DNA from: Flavobacteriales bacterium
GTDB lineage: Bacteria > Bacteroidota > Bacteroidia > Flavobacteriales_F > PHOS-HE28
Assembly (NCBI GenBank): GCA_016721825.1
Contig: JADKHI010000004.1
Span: forward strand, 248,001 to 312,000
Length of the DNA: 64,000 nt
Reading direction: 5' to 3'
Under the pieces are notes generated by a model. It searched no databases. It was not told the DNA's origin and saw only the letters and a program-made list of their open reading frames with translations. Below are positions 47,961-57,113 of this stretch, in pieces. A program made the position numbers and the translations under genes. Positions within the stretch are counted from its first letter, which is position 1; the number at the start of each line of letters is the position of its first letter.

Positions 47961-50900
47961 TCACTCCACCACCTTCACCCGCACCCCTTCGCTGTGTGAA
48001 CTGAACTCCGGCGCGTACATGCATTGCGCGGTGGTGATGCCGTTGCTGAAGTCGCCGCTGTGGGTAACGCGCAGGGTGTACTCGAACACGTAGGTGCCCG
48101 GTGCGATGCGATCGAAGAAGAAGTTCATGCTGGCATCGCGGATGCTCTGGTAGTAGCCCAGGCCGCCTTGGTACTGGTAGCCACTAAGGGCCTCGGTGGG
48201 CTCCAGTCCGGCGGCGCGCAGGTCCTTCAGGTGTACGTAATCCACATAGCGGTCGGCGCGCAGCTCGATCCTGATGGTGATGAGGTCGCCCACCTTCAAG
48301 GCACGCGGTCCGTTCAGCGCGACGAGCTTCGGGCCCGCGTCGGTCTGTTCGGTCAGTAGCACTTGCTTCTTGATGCTGAAGGGGCTTTCATGGGGCGTCA
48401 CCTTGTCCATCCGCTCCAGGTACTGCCAGTGCAGGGCGCCCCATTGAACGCCATCGGTGGATGTGGTCACGCGTACCTCGCCCATGTTCGGCTTCACCTC
48501 GGGCCCGCTCCAGCGTTGTTCGAAGTGACCGGTGCCGGGCTCCAGGTTCTTCGGGTCCAGCTGTACACTCCCCACCATGATGTTCGGCGCGCCCTTCTCC
48601 ACCAACCAGTCGTCACCCGTGAGCAGTAGAGCGTAGCAGGCGTCCGCCGTGGCTTTGGTGGTCTTCCAGTCAGTGGTCTGCTTCAGCTTCAGCAGGTACT
48701 GGCGTAGTGCGTTCACGGCATCGGTGTCCTTGGCCACTTCGTGGAAGGCTTCGATCATGAGCGCGTGCGTCTCCGCCGGGAAGCTCCACCAGTCGGAGCC
48801 GCCGTTGAAGTTCTTCCAGTACATGCCCAGCTCCGCGCTAACGGTAGCGCGCTCCTTCAAGCTCTTGAGGATGCGGTGTCCGTCGATCATGTCGAAGCGT
48901 TCAAAGACCAGAGCGAGCATGGCCTGTTCCTGCAAGCCGTGATCGAGCCAGGTGGCGGCGAGACGATCGCGGTAGAATCGGAAAGCTGGCGCCGTGGCCC
49001 CATCAATGTACCAGCGCTTGTGGAAGCTGCGGGCATAGAGCCAGTGGACCGCATCTGAGCTCGGGCGATAGTTCTTCTCTTGTTCGGCGGAGAGGTCCTT
49101 CTTCAGCTCGCGGTATTCGCGCTCCAGGTCCTGGTCCAGCCAACGCACGGCCTTCTTCAGCATGGCGTTCACCTCACCATCTTCACGCAGGTCCGCAGCA
49201 CCAAGCTGCTCTAGGTGACCCAGCCCTGCCACGATGTGCTCGGTGATGTAGCGGCTCTCATGCATCCCGCTCCACCACGGCCACGCGCCGTTGGGCAGCT
49301 GCATCTCCTTCAGCTTTTTCAATGCGGCTTTCTCCTCGCCGCCCATGCGCTGCAGATCGAAGAGCAAGGCGATGCGCTCCTTGCGCTGGCGATCATCCTT
49401 TGCGTTCAGTAACCAGGGCGTCTCCGCCAGCACGATGCTCTTGAGCTCGGGGTTCTTCTCCAAGGCGCTCATGAAACTGTCCGGGCCTTTCGCCTTCCAC
49501 TGTTCGAACACCTGCTTGATGGCAGGGCGCTGCTCCACGATGTGCGCGGCCAGGCGGTTGGCGTAGTAGCGGCTGAAGGTCTGCTCCGCGCATTCGTGCG
49601 GGAACTCCATGAGGTAGGGCAGCGCCTGCACGGCATACCACGCGGGGTTCGGTGTGAACTCCAGGGTGAGGCCCTTGTGCTCCAAAGTGCTCGAGCCACC
49701 CGAACGCTTCAGCTTCTCCAAGGTGAAGGTCTTGGTGCCCGCTTTGGTGACGGCCAGGGGAAGGCTTTCGGTAACGAGCAGCTTGTCGGTGAGCACGGGT
49801 AACACGCGCTCTTCACCATCGCTGGCAACGGAGCCGCCGATGGGCCCACCACCACCCTGTGCCGTGATGCGAACGGCGACGGCATCCACACCCTCAGGCA
49901 CGGCAATGCTCCATTCCACTGCGCCGCTTTCGCCGGGTGCGGCAACGAAGACCTGCTGCGGTGTCTTCAGCCCAAAGGCCTTGTCCAGCGACGCGTTGGT
50001 GAAGGGGTCGAAGAGCGCGAGCGTGGCCGGGCCCTCAATGCGTTGCTCAAGCGCGTTGATCTTGGCGGTGAGGGTGATGCGGTCGCCAGCGCGGAGGAAG
50101 CGCGGCAGGTTGGGCACCACCATCAGCGGCTTCTGCGTGATGGTCTCGCGGGTGAACTGTGCGGTCTTCAGGTCCGTGGTGTGCGCAAGGCCCAACACCT
50201 TCCAGCGCGTGAGCGCATCGGGCATGGCGAAGCGCAGTACCACGCTGCCATCGCGGTCGGTGAGCAGGTCGGGGAAGAAGAACGCGGTCTCGCGGAAGTC
50301 GCTGCGCAGGGGTTGTTCCATGTTGGCTCCCGCTTCTTCCTGGATCTGAAGGAATGGAACAGCGTTGCCAGTCACACTCAAGGCGTACGTGCCGGTCGCA
50401 TCCCCGTCCAACTTCATCTGGTTCTCCATGTCGAAGCTCGCGTCCTCCTCCACAGCATCGACCGCCGCGAACTGTACGGTATTGACATTGCCCAATTCGA
50501 TCCGGTCGGTGATCCCGTTCGCCACATAGCCCCTGAAGGTGCGGTAGCGACCTCCATAGCCATCGGCGCTCAGATACCTCACGCTCGGGTACATCCGCAC
50601 CACACCACTGGGCAGTTCCGCTCCGTACCACAGGCGGTCGCCGCTGCTCTGCCCGAAGACCTGCATTTGGGCCCACGCGCGTTGGGCGTAGTTCTGCGAC
50701 CAGATGGACATGTCCCAGTGGTTCGCGGCGAACACATCGAGCGAGGCATCGTACATGGCCGTGAGCAGTTGTGCGACCACCACTTCGCCCCTGGGACCGC
50801 TGAGCTTCAGGCGCCACTCTTCCTTGGCACCGGGCAACAGCTTGTCGCGGAAGGTCATCCACTCTACCTTCAGCTGCTTGTTGGTCCACGGCACATCGAC

Positions 50901-53900
50901 GAAGAGGTCCTCTTGGTGGGAACGGTCGCGCTCCACACAGAGCACGTGTACGGTGAAGCCCCCGCGGTCGTCCTCCATCACCGGCAGCTCCACACGCTGC
51001 TGGCCGTTCTTCAAGGTGAACCAGCGACGCACTGCGATGGCGCCATCACGTTCCACCTCCATCAGCACGCGCGCCTCGGGCAAGGCAGTGCTCAGCAGGA
51101 ATACGGCCTTCTCGCCGGGCTCCGCGGTCATCTTCACACCTTCGGCATGGAAGGCCTCGGTGACGAACCCGGTGTTCTGGATCTCCGGATCGAACACGGT
51201 GAAGGCCTTGCGCACCTTTAGCTCCTGGCCGTCCGCATCCTTGGCGGTCACCTCCACGAGGTAACGGCCCACCGTCCAGTCCTTTACACCGACAAGTTGC
51301 AACGCACGCCCTTGTGCTTTCCACGTGAGCTGCTCCTGTACGGTGGAGGCCACAGGCCATGCGAGCGGATCCATCTCGTTCGCATACACCTCACCGGGGA
51401 AGCGTTTCGCATGTTCCTCTGCTGTAAGCACGAAGCGGTCGGGGCGTTCCCACAGGCGATCGCGCAAGGGAACGGTCGGTGCAACGAGCTTGTGGATGCG
51501 CACGTCCATCGGCACGTCCACGGGTTCGCCGTTCAGATTCATCACGCGCACCACCAGGCTATCGGTGTGGCTGCGATCGATGGCCTCGCCGAGCTGCACA
51601 TCGATGTCGATGCTGCGGTAACCTACGCTCAGGCTTGCACTGCCCGGCTGTGTTTCGCCGTTGATGTCGGTGATGTTCGCCTCCACGCTGAAGTTGAAGG
51701 TGGGGTCCGCTTCGCGGGGTAGGGCGGCATCGGCTTCCGCCTTGAACTTCACGCTGAACTTGCCCTGCGCATCGGTGGTCGCGGTACCACTGGCCACCTC
51801 GGTCTCGGTGCCCCAACCCGGGAAGCCGCGCCAACCCCAGCCGCACCACCAGGGCATGCGCGCGCTGCGCTTCACAGTCCACTGCACCTGCGCGTTGTCC
51901 AATGGCACACCGGCATAGCTCTTGGCCACGCCCGTCACCTCCGCTTCCTGCCCAAGTTTCGGCGTGGCGCTGATGGGGTCGAAGACCACCTCGAAGGTGG
52001 GTCGCTTGTACTCTTCCACACGGAACCAGGTGCTGCCGTGCTTCTCCTCCAGCCGCATCTGGCCGGTGAGCACACCCTTGGGAGCCGTGAAGGTTCCGTG
52101 GAACGATCCGTAAGCATCGGTGGTAACGGCCAGCGTATCCACCAGCTCACTGTTGACGTCGTAGAAACGCACAACGGTGCTGTAGTTCGGCATCACCTCC
52201 ACCGCCTTGTCGCGCTTGACGGTGACGATGCCTTTGAACTGGATGGGCTGCCCCGGACGGTAGATGCCGCGGTCCAGGAACAGGAAGGTGCGTGGCTCTT
52301 CCACGACCTCTCCTTCGCTCTGGTGTCGTCCATAGTAGCGGTGCCCGAGGATCAGCTCCTGTCCCAAGGCTTTCACCAACCAGCGGTATGGTTTCCCGTT
52401 CTCACCAGATCCGAACATGGCGATGCCGTCAGCATCGGTGCGGTCCTCCTTGACCACATCCCAATGTTCGGCACCACCGCCCCAACGGCGGAATTGCATG
52501 ATCACCGTCGCATCGCTGAGGGGAGCGCCCGTGCCGCGATGCACCACAAGCACTTCCTCGCCTTTCAGTACTTCACGTTGCGTGGCGGCCAACTGCGTGC
52601 AGTGGAACGACGTGGCAACGACCAGGCTCTTCTTGTAGGTGAAGGCGGCGTCATTGCTGGTGAGCAAGGTGTATCGCCCGGGCGGCAGTCCTTCCACCGG
52701 CAGCTCGACGCGGTGCTCGTTCAGATCACCATCATCGGGCAATGCCACGGTCCATTGCAGCACGGGAGCAAGCTTCACGAGCTTCTGCACACGCTCCTCG
52801 TCCCAGCTGTTCGCCGACGGTCCCTTCACCACGCGCAACCAGACCTGCTTCACGTTGGTGTGATCGACCGCCACCTTGAAAGCCGCATTGGGCAGCACCG
52901 CCTCTTCGCTGGTGACCTGCAGAGCCGGTTGTTCCAGCTGGGCCTTCAGCGCGATGGCGTTCTTGGCCCCGTAGCTCTTGGGATACTTCGTGATGGCCTC
53001 ATCGCAGAGCTCCACTGCTGTTCGGCGTTCGGTCTTCCATGCATCGCTCGCGAGCCGTTGGTAGTTGGTGGCCTTGTCCGCGTGCCATTGTGCCAGAGCC
53101 GTGGTCACCTCCGCCCAACAGGAATCCTTCGGCAAGCGCGTGCGCAGTTTCTCCAAGGCCTCCATGTGCAGCGTGTCCTTGCGCGGATGCGTGCTGTGCT
53201 GCTGCATGTAGCGCAAGCGTCCCAGCTCCAGGTCGACAAGTGCGTCCGGCTGGCCATCGCTGAGGTGGTGGCGCGTGAGCTGTTGGTAGAGCCTCAAAGC
53301 TTGGAACTCCCAGCTGGTGCTGTCACGGTGCGTGAAGTCGCCATACGCGAACCCATCGAAGAGCGCGAAGGCGCGCGGGTCGCTCAGCTGAAAACGCCAG
53401 GCCGGCTCAGCAAGGCGCGTCTCGCTGTTGCCGAACACTTCCAGCGCGCGGTGCGCCAACAGATCGAACAAAGCTGGGCGGTACACCACGGAACGCTTGT
53501 CCCCATCGAGCAAGGCGCCCAGGTCCTTGGTGGGCACCTGCCACAAGCTGTCGGCGGGCTCCAATGACGCTAGGAAATGCGCGATCACCTTCGCCATGTA
53601 GGTGCGTTGATCCCAGGTGGCCATGTCAGCGTTATCCAAGCCACCGTCCACGTTCGTGCGCTCCAGGATCTGCCACCGGTCCTGCTGATAGGCGCTCCAA
53701 TAGAGACTTGCGAGCTGGCTGTGCAAGAGCTGTGGCAGGGGCACTTCTCCCGGAGCGGCCTCCGCGATGCGCTGCTCGATCAGGCCGATGACGGTGTCCT
53801 GTTCCTGACCGATCATGCTGCGGTAGGCGCTCTGCACGGCCCAGGTGCGGAACTCGGTACGCCAATCGTTCTTGGCGCGCGCATCAGTGCCGATGGCGGT

Positions 53901-54068
53901 GACCAGCTGCAAGGCCGAGTCGTAGAGCCCCTGCTCGGTGAGCGAATCCACCTTGACCCAGCGCGGGTCGCCTTCGCGGGCTGCTTTCTTCTTCTTCACG
54001 GTGGGTCGTTGGGCGCCGCAGCTGGCGAACACGGCCAGGGCGAGCAGGAACAGAGGGAGTGGACGCAT
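47961..54068 (-). CDS. alpha-2-macroglobulin family lipoprotein
   Basis: 2035 residues. Lipobox LALAVFASCGAQ (Cys17). A helical region to about residue 370 is followed by macroglobulin-like MG domains, including FLDRGIYRPGQPIQFKGIVT (the typical MG motif) and YKRPTFEVVF. The thioester domain (about 1470-1800) has HECAEQTFSRYYANR, keeping the Cys-x-Glu-Gln thioester near residue 1490, plus GAWPWWSGMHESRYITEHIV. A receptor-like domain ends the protein. Bacterial relatives are thought to trap foreign proteases at the cell surface. The usual partner PbpC is not nearby. Single gene, likely outer-membrane anchored. Confidence 0.92.
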   Translation of the reverse strand: MRPLPLFLLALAVFASCGAQRPTVKKKKAAREGDPRWVKVDSLTEQGLYDSALQLVTAIGTDARAKNDWRTEFRTWAVQSAYRSMIGQEQDTVIGLIEQRIAEAAPGEVPLPQLLHSQLASLYWSAYQQDRWQILERTNVDGGLDNADMATWDQRTYMAKVIAHFLASLEPADSLWQVPTKDLGALLDGDKRSVVYRPALFDLLAHRALEVFGNSETRLAEPAWRFQLSDPRAFALFDGFAYGDFTHRDSTSWEFQALRLYQQLTRHHLSDGQPDALVDLELGRLRYMQQHSTHPRKDTLHMEALEKLRTRLPKDSCWAEVTTALAQWHADKATNYQRLASDAWKTERRTAVELCDEAITKYPKSYGAKNAIALKAQLEQPALQVTSEEAVLPNAAFKVAVDHTNVKQVWLRVVKGPSANSWDEERVQKLVKLAPVLQWTVALPDDGDLNEHRVELPVEGLPPGRYTLLTSNDAAFTYKKSLVVATSFHCTQLAATQREVLKGEEVLVVHRGTGAPLSDATVIMQFRRWGGGAEHWDVVKEDRTDADGIAMFGSGENGKPYRWLVKALGQELILGHRYYGRHQSEGEVVEEPRTFLFLDRGIYRPGQPIQFKGIVTVKRDKAVEVMPNYSTVVRFYDVNSELVDTLAVTTDAYGSFHGTFTAPKGVLTGQMRLEEKHGSTWFRVEEYKRPTFEVVFDPISATPKLGQEAEVTGVAKSYAGVPLDNAQVQWTVKRSARMPWWCGWGWRGFPGWGTETEVASGTATTDAQGKFSVKFKAEADAALPREADPTFNFSVEANITDINGETQPGSASLSVGYRSIDIDVQLGEAIDRSHTDSLVVRVMNLNGEPVDVPMDVRIHKLVAPTVPLRDRLWERPDRFVLTAEEHAKRFPGEVYANEMDPLAWPVASTVQEQLTWKAQGRALQLVGVKDWTVGRYLVEVTAKDADGQELKVRKAFTVFDPEIQNTGFVTEAFHAEGVKMTAEPGEKAVFLLSTALPEARVLMEVERDGAIAVRRWFTLKNGQQRVELPVMEDDRGGFTVHVLCVERDRSHQEDLFVDVPWTNKQLKVEWMTFRDKLLPGAKEEWRLKLSGPRGEVVVAQLLTAMYDASLDVFAANHWDMSIWSQNYAQRAWAQMQVFGQSSGDRLWYGAELPSGVVRMYPSVRYLSADGYGGRYRTFRGYVANGITDRIELGNVNTVQFAAVDAVEEDASFDMENQMKLDGDATGTYALSVTGNAVPFLQIQEEAGANMEQPLRSDFRETAFFFPDLLTDRDGSVVLRFAMPDALTRWKVLGLAHTTDLKTAQFTRETITQKPLMVVPNLPRFLRAGDRITLTAKINALEQRIEGPATLALFDPFTNASLDKAFGLKTPQQVFVAAPGESGAVEWSIAVPEGVDAVAVRITAQGGGGPIGGSVASDGEERVLPVLTDKLLVTESLPLAVTKAGTKTFTLEKLKRSGGSSTLEHKGLTLEFTPNPAWYAVQALPYLMEFPHECAEQTFSRYYANRLAAHIVEQRPAIKQVFEQWKAKGPDSFMSALEKNPELKSIVLAETPWLLNAKDDRQRKERIALLFDLQRMGGEEKAALKKLKEMQLPNGAWPWWSGMHESRYITEHIVAGLGHLEQLGAADLREDGEVNAMLKKAVRWLDQDLEREYRELKKDLSAEQEKNYRPSSDAVHWLYARSFHKRWYIDGATAPAFRFYRDRLAATWLDHGLQEQAMLALVFERFDMIDGHRILKSLKERATVSAELGMYWKNFNGGSDWWSFPAETHALMIEAFHEVAKDTDAVNALRQYLLKLKQTTDWKTTKATADACYALLLTGDDWLVEKGAPNIMVGSVQLDPKNLEPGTGHFEQRWSGPEVKPNMGEVRVTTSTDGVQWGALHWQYLERMDKVTPHESPFSIKKQVLLTEQTDAGPKLVALNGPRALKVGDLITIRIELRADRYVDYVHLKDLRAAGLEPTEALSGYQYQGGLGYYQSIRDASMNFFFDRIAPGTYVFEYTLRVTHSGDFSNGITTAQCMYAPEFSSHSEGVRVKVVE

Positions 54069-54139
54069 GGAATGTCGGAACGGTGCAAAGGTGGTGCCGC
54101 TACATCAACGGAACACATGACGTCCGCGGTACGTGCCCG

Positions 54140-55252
54140 TCACTCCGGTACACGGTCCGTGTCCGGTGCGTTCGATCGAAGCGCCGGCCGTGCATGCGAG
54201 ACCTCTGGATCAAGCGCTTTCCCAGCGAAGAGATGGTCCGCCAGATGCTGTGCGCACCAGGGGGCCAGCAGCACGCCACGCGAACCCAACCCATTGAACA
54301 CCGCTTCACACGCACCCGTTCTGCCCAGGATCGGTCGGCGGTCGCGAGAGGCTGGGCGCACACCGCACCAATGATCCAGCACTTCGACCGGTGCATCGGT
54401 GATGCCCGCGATCTTCTCCAGCAACCATGCTCGGCCTTGCACTGTGGGTCCTTCCCACACGTTGTCCCACTTGAAGGTGGCGCCAACGCGGTACACGTCC
54501 TCGCCGAGAGATGGCATGGGCAAAAGGAACACGCTCCGGTGTACCATGCGCGTGAGCCGCAGGCCTGAGATCCGTACTGTAAGGCCTTCGCCCTTCACCG
54601 GAACAAGCCCTTCCGCCCCTGTGAAGGCGCCTTCGCAACGCACCAGCCAGCGCGCGGTATGCGCTCCGATACGGACATGATCCGCCTGCCTTTCGATCGC
54701 CTCCGCATGTACCTGTTCTTCTGTAAGGGCACCATGCTGAAGCAGGGCTTCCATCTGCTTTTCAAGGAACATGGGCACGTCGAGCCAAGCGGCTTGTGTC
54801 ACCGTGCCGTGGCCATGCGGAGCGTGAACAGAAGCCGTCTCCACTTCCGGTTGCGCGCGCCGATCGGTGAAGTGTGCCGTATCGTGAGCGGCCATGGCGC
54901 GTGCCCACTGGTCCACTTCCTTGGGGCTCGGGAAGAGCTTCACCAGCTCCGTGGGATGCCACACTTCGACCCCGTTGCGAACCCCGAAGTCCGTGTAGAA
55001 GGCCTTTGCGATCGGCAGCAGTTCCGTGGCCCGCCAACTGAGCACATCGCGACGGAACACCACCGGGTTCACCACACCAGCGGCCACCACGCTCGCGCTG
55101 CCGGTCCGCGTCCGATGGAACACGTGTACACGAAGCCCTCGCGCACGAAGGGTTTCCGTCAGCACCGCACCTGCGAGGCCGCGGCCGAGGATCAGAACAT
55201 CATCGGTGTATGCCACGCGGCAAAGGAACGCGTGCATGCGCACATGGCACAT
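54140..55252 (-). CDS. FAD-dependent oxidoreductase (DAO family)
   Basis: About 370 residues. The N-terminal Rossmann motif VLILGRGLAGAVLTETLRARG has the dinucleotide GxGxxG. The C-terminal part has DHWCGVRPASRDRRPILGRT and NGLGSRGVLLAPWCAQ, the layout of D-amino-acid-oxidase-like amine or sugar oxidases (ThiO/MnmC-C-like). Substrate unknown. Several starts are possible (ATG 55252 or 55237); the domain itself begins at about residue 15. Follows the 355-aa gene by five bases, so likely in its transcript. Confidence 0.8.
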   Translation of the reverse strand: MCHVRMHAFLCRVAYTDDVLILGRGLAGAVLTETLRARGLRVHVFHRTRTGSASVVAAGVVNPVVFRRDVLSWRATELLPIAKAFYTDFGVRNGVEVWHPTELVKLFPSPKEVDQWARAMAAHDTAHFTDRRAQPEVETASVHAPHGHGTVTQAAWLDVPMFLEKQMEALLQHGALTEEQVHAEAIERQADHVRIGAHTARWLVRCEGAFTGAEGLVPVKGEGLTVRISGLRLTRMVHRSVFLLPMPSLGEDVYRVGATFKWDNVWEGPTVQGRAWLLEKIAGITDAPVEVLDHWCGVRPASRDRRPILGRTGACEAVFNGLGSRGVLLAPWCAQHLADHLFAGKALDPEVSHARPALRSNAPDTDRVPE

Positions 55253-55257
55253 GTCCT

Positions 55258-56325
55258 TTAGCGCCCCGGCCGGTCCACGAAGTCGAAGAAGAAGGCGAAG
55301 CCCTCCGCACGTTCCAGCCGAAGTTTCTCCTCATCGGCCGCGTAGGTCTGCAAGTGGATGGCTGCCCGGTTCCGTTCCACCTCGGCCAGTCCTTCCGGCG
55401 TGTTCACGTAAGTACGGTCGGCCGGTCCGTGGAAGATGTTGTAGTAGGCCGAACGCAACACCGGTGGCGGACAGGACTCATGTTCCGCATCCGGTTTCTT
55501 GTACCACAGCACGCTGGTCTCTTCAAGGATGGCGAAGTCCTTCGGGTGAAGGGTGCCGTTGCGCAGCGCCTGCTCGAACAAGGCCCAATGTTGCTGGAAG
55601 AAGCAGTTGCCGTGCAGCACGATGTTCAAGGGGCATTTGAGCCGCAGCTCCAGTTCCTCCTGCATGGCCATCGCCGGAAGACCAGGCATCGCATAGGGGT
55701 CTTTGCGCCCCGTGCGCCGCAGGAAGTCGTTCCACACCGCATCGCTGCTGATGCCGAGCACCTGTTCGTTGATGAAGCGACCATGCACCAGGAAGCTGTC
55801 GAGCAGAAATCGCCTTGTCCGCATTTCCTCCTGCAGGAAGCGCTCCAGCTGCGCAGGGTCGCGCCCCATGCTCAGTTTGATGCTGTCGCTACGGTAGCAC
55901 ATGGCGCAGATCGTATCACGAAGCACCGGGTCCACCATGGTGAGTGCCTTGGCAGAAGCGAAACGTTGCCGGATGGCAGCGCGCAAGTCCGGGGACAGGT
56001 GGCCGCGGAACAGAGGCGCCGCTTCCACCGCTGTCAGTGGCATGCCGTGACGGAAGCCCACTTGCAGGTAGCCCAAGAAGCGAGCGGTGTCACGCAATGA
56101 AAAGGCGATCTGCGCCGCGATGTAGGGATCCTTAAGGAAGGGCCGGTGTACCCTGAAAGCCTCGTCATACAACGGATAGCAGCTGCTGTCGCGGTGGGCG
56201 AGGAAAGCGCGTTCAGCCGCGTTCACCAGGTCGTGGTAACGCAAGGCATCATCTGTTGCGCCGCGCAATTGCGGAAGTGCAACGCTCGAACAGCACAAGG
56301 AAAAGAGCAGGAGGATCAAGCGCAT
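55258..56325 (-). CDS. exported hypothetical protein (355 aa)
   Basis: Signal peptide MRLILLLFSLCCSSVALPQ. The rest is largely helical (YHDLVNAAERAFLAHRDSSC, YPLYDEAFRVHRPFLKDPYI, then AAQIAFSLRDTARFLGYLQV), a TPR-like beginning. Later comes a conserved-looking block CPLNIVLHGNCFFQQHWALF. Such proteins occur as lineage families in Flavobacteriales; function not known. Starts at ATG 56325; a TTG nine bases earlier is ignored. Two genes, this and the oxidoreductase, appear to form one unit. Confidence 0.7.
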   Translation of the reverse strand: MRLILLLFSLCCSSVALPQLRGATDDALRYHDLVNAAERAFLAHRDSSCYPLYDEAFRVHRPFLKDPYIAAQIAFSLRDTARFLGYLQVGFRHGMPLTAVEAAPLFRGHLSPDLRAAIRQRFASAKALTMVDPVLRDTICAMCYRSDSIKLSMGRDPAQLERFLQEEMRTRRFLLDSFLVHGRFINEQVLGISSDAVWNDFLRRTGRKDPYAMPGLPAMAMQEELELRLKCPLNIVLHGNCFFQQHWALFEQALRNGTLHPKDFAILEETSVLWYKKPDAEHESCPPPVLRSAYYNIFHGPADRTYVNTPEGLAEVERNRAAIHLQTYAADEEKLRLERAEGFAFFFDFVDRPGR

Positions 56326-56424
56326 CGCTGCCAAAGCTTGCTCCTACGACGCCGATCCATGTGGAAAGGTGGCTTGCCCTGCACCACCCAATGAACACCT
56401 GCCTTCAGCAGGTAGGCATCGTCT

Positions 56425-56784
56425 TTAGGCCGCCAGCAGCATCGCCATGCGCGCGATCAGCTCCTCCTGGTCGAAGGGCTTTTGCACCAGGTCGTTGGCA
56501 CCTGCGCTTTGTACCGTAGCATGCAAGTGCGGCAGTTCGTAAGCACTGATCACCAGCACTGGGGTTTCGATGCCACGGGCACGCAGTCCTTCCACTAAGG
56601 CCAGGCCATCCACATAGGGCAGGCCCAGATCGATCACCAGCAGGTCCACCGGTTCGTTCGCCAGCAAGGCCTCCAAGCCGCGCCCGTCCTTCATGGGTAT
56701 CACGTTCCAGCCGGCCAGCGTCATGCGGCGCATCAGCAGGGTACGGACAAGGGCATCGTCTTCGATCAGGATCACACGGGCCAT
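56425..56784 (-). CDS. single-domain response regulator (CheY-like)
   Basis: 119 residues, receiver domain only: VILIEDDALVRTLLMRRM with the acidic pocket, phosphoacceptor Asp in LLVIDLGLPYVDG, the conserved Thr/Ser position as LVISAY, and Lys in LVQKPFDQEE. With no output domain it must act through protein contact. No kinase is adjacent. The orphan NtrY-like kinase elsewhere in the window is one possible partner, but nothing in the sequence shows it. Confidence 0.92.
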   Translation of the reverse strand: MARVILIEDDALVRTLLMRRMTLAGWNVIPMKDGRGLEALLANEPVDLLVIDLGLPYVDGLALVEGLRARGIETPVLVISAYELPHLHATVQSAGANDLVQKPFDQEELIARMAMLLAA

Positions 56785-57113
56785 GGGGTGGGAGTTTGCA
56801 TGGGTGTGTACGGAGGGAGGGGGGTGGGGGTTCTCGAGTGCGGTGTGAACTGGGCCGGAAGGAGAGACGAAGGGCGAGGGCTAGGAGGAAAGGCTGAAGC
56901 CTGAGCATCCGGCAGCGGAGCCTTTGTCGCTGTGGCCGCGAGCTATGAGCCTCGGGCCCCGAGCTTATTTCCAGCAGCGAAGCTTACCTCTTCTGCCGAC
57001 GGAAAGGGCCGATGAAGGGCAAGGGGCGAAGGATGAAGGCAAAAGGCGCAGCTGGACGAGATGGAATTGAACCTTGTCCCTTGCTACTTGAGCCTTGATA
57101 CTTGAACCGTGGC
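56785..57113. repeat. gene-free gap packed with degenerate short repeats
   Basis: No gene is seen in these 329 bases. Reading the reverse strand there are four blocks: units of CAAGTAnCAAGG (57066-57105), units like CCTTCATCCTTCGCCC (57010-57045), a CTCGGGGCCCGAGG inverted block (56950-56964, able to form a hairpin), and CCTAGCCCTCGCCCTTCGTCTC (56868-56890). These look like fragments of several intergenic repeat families. Confidence 0.6.
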
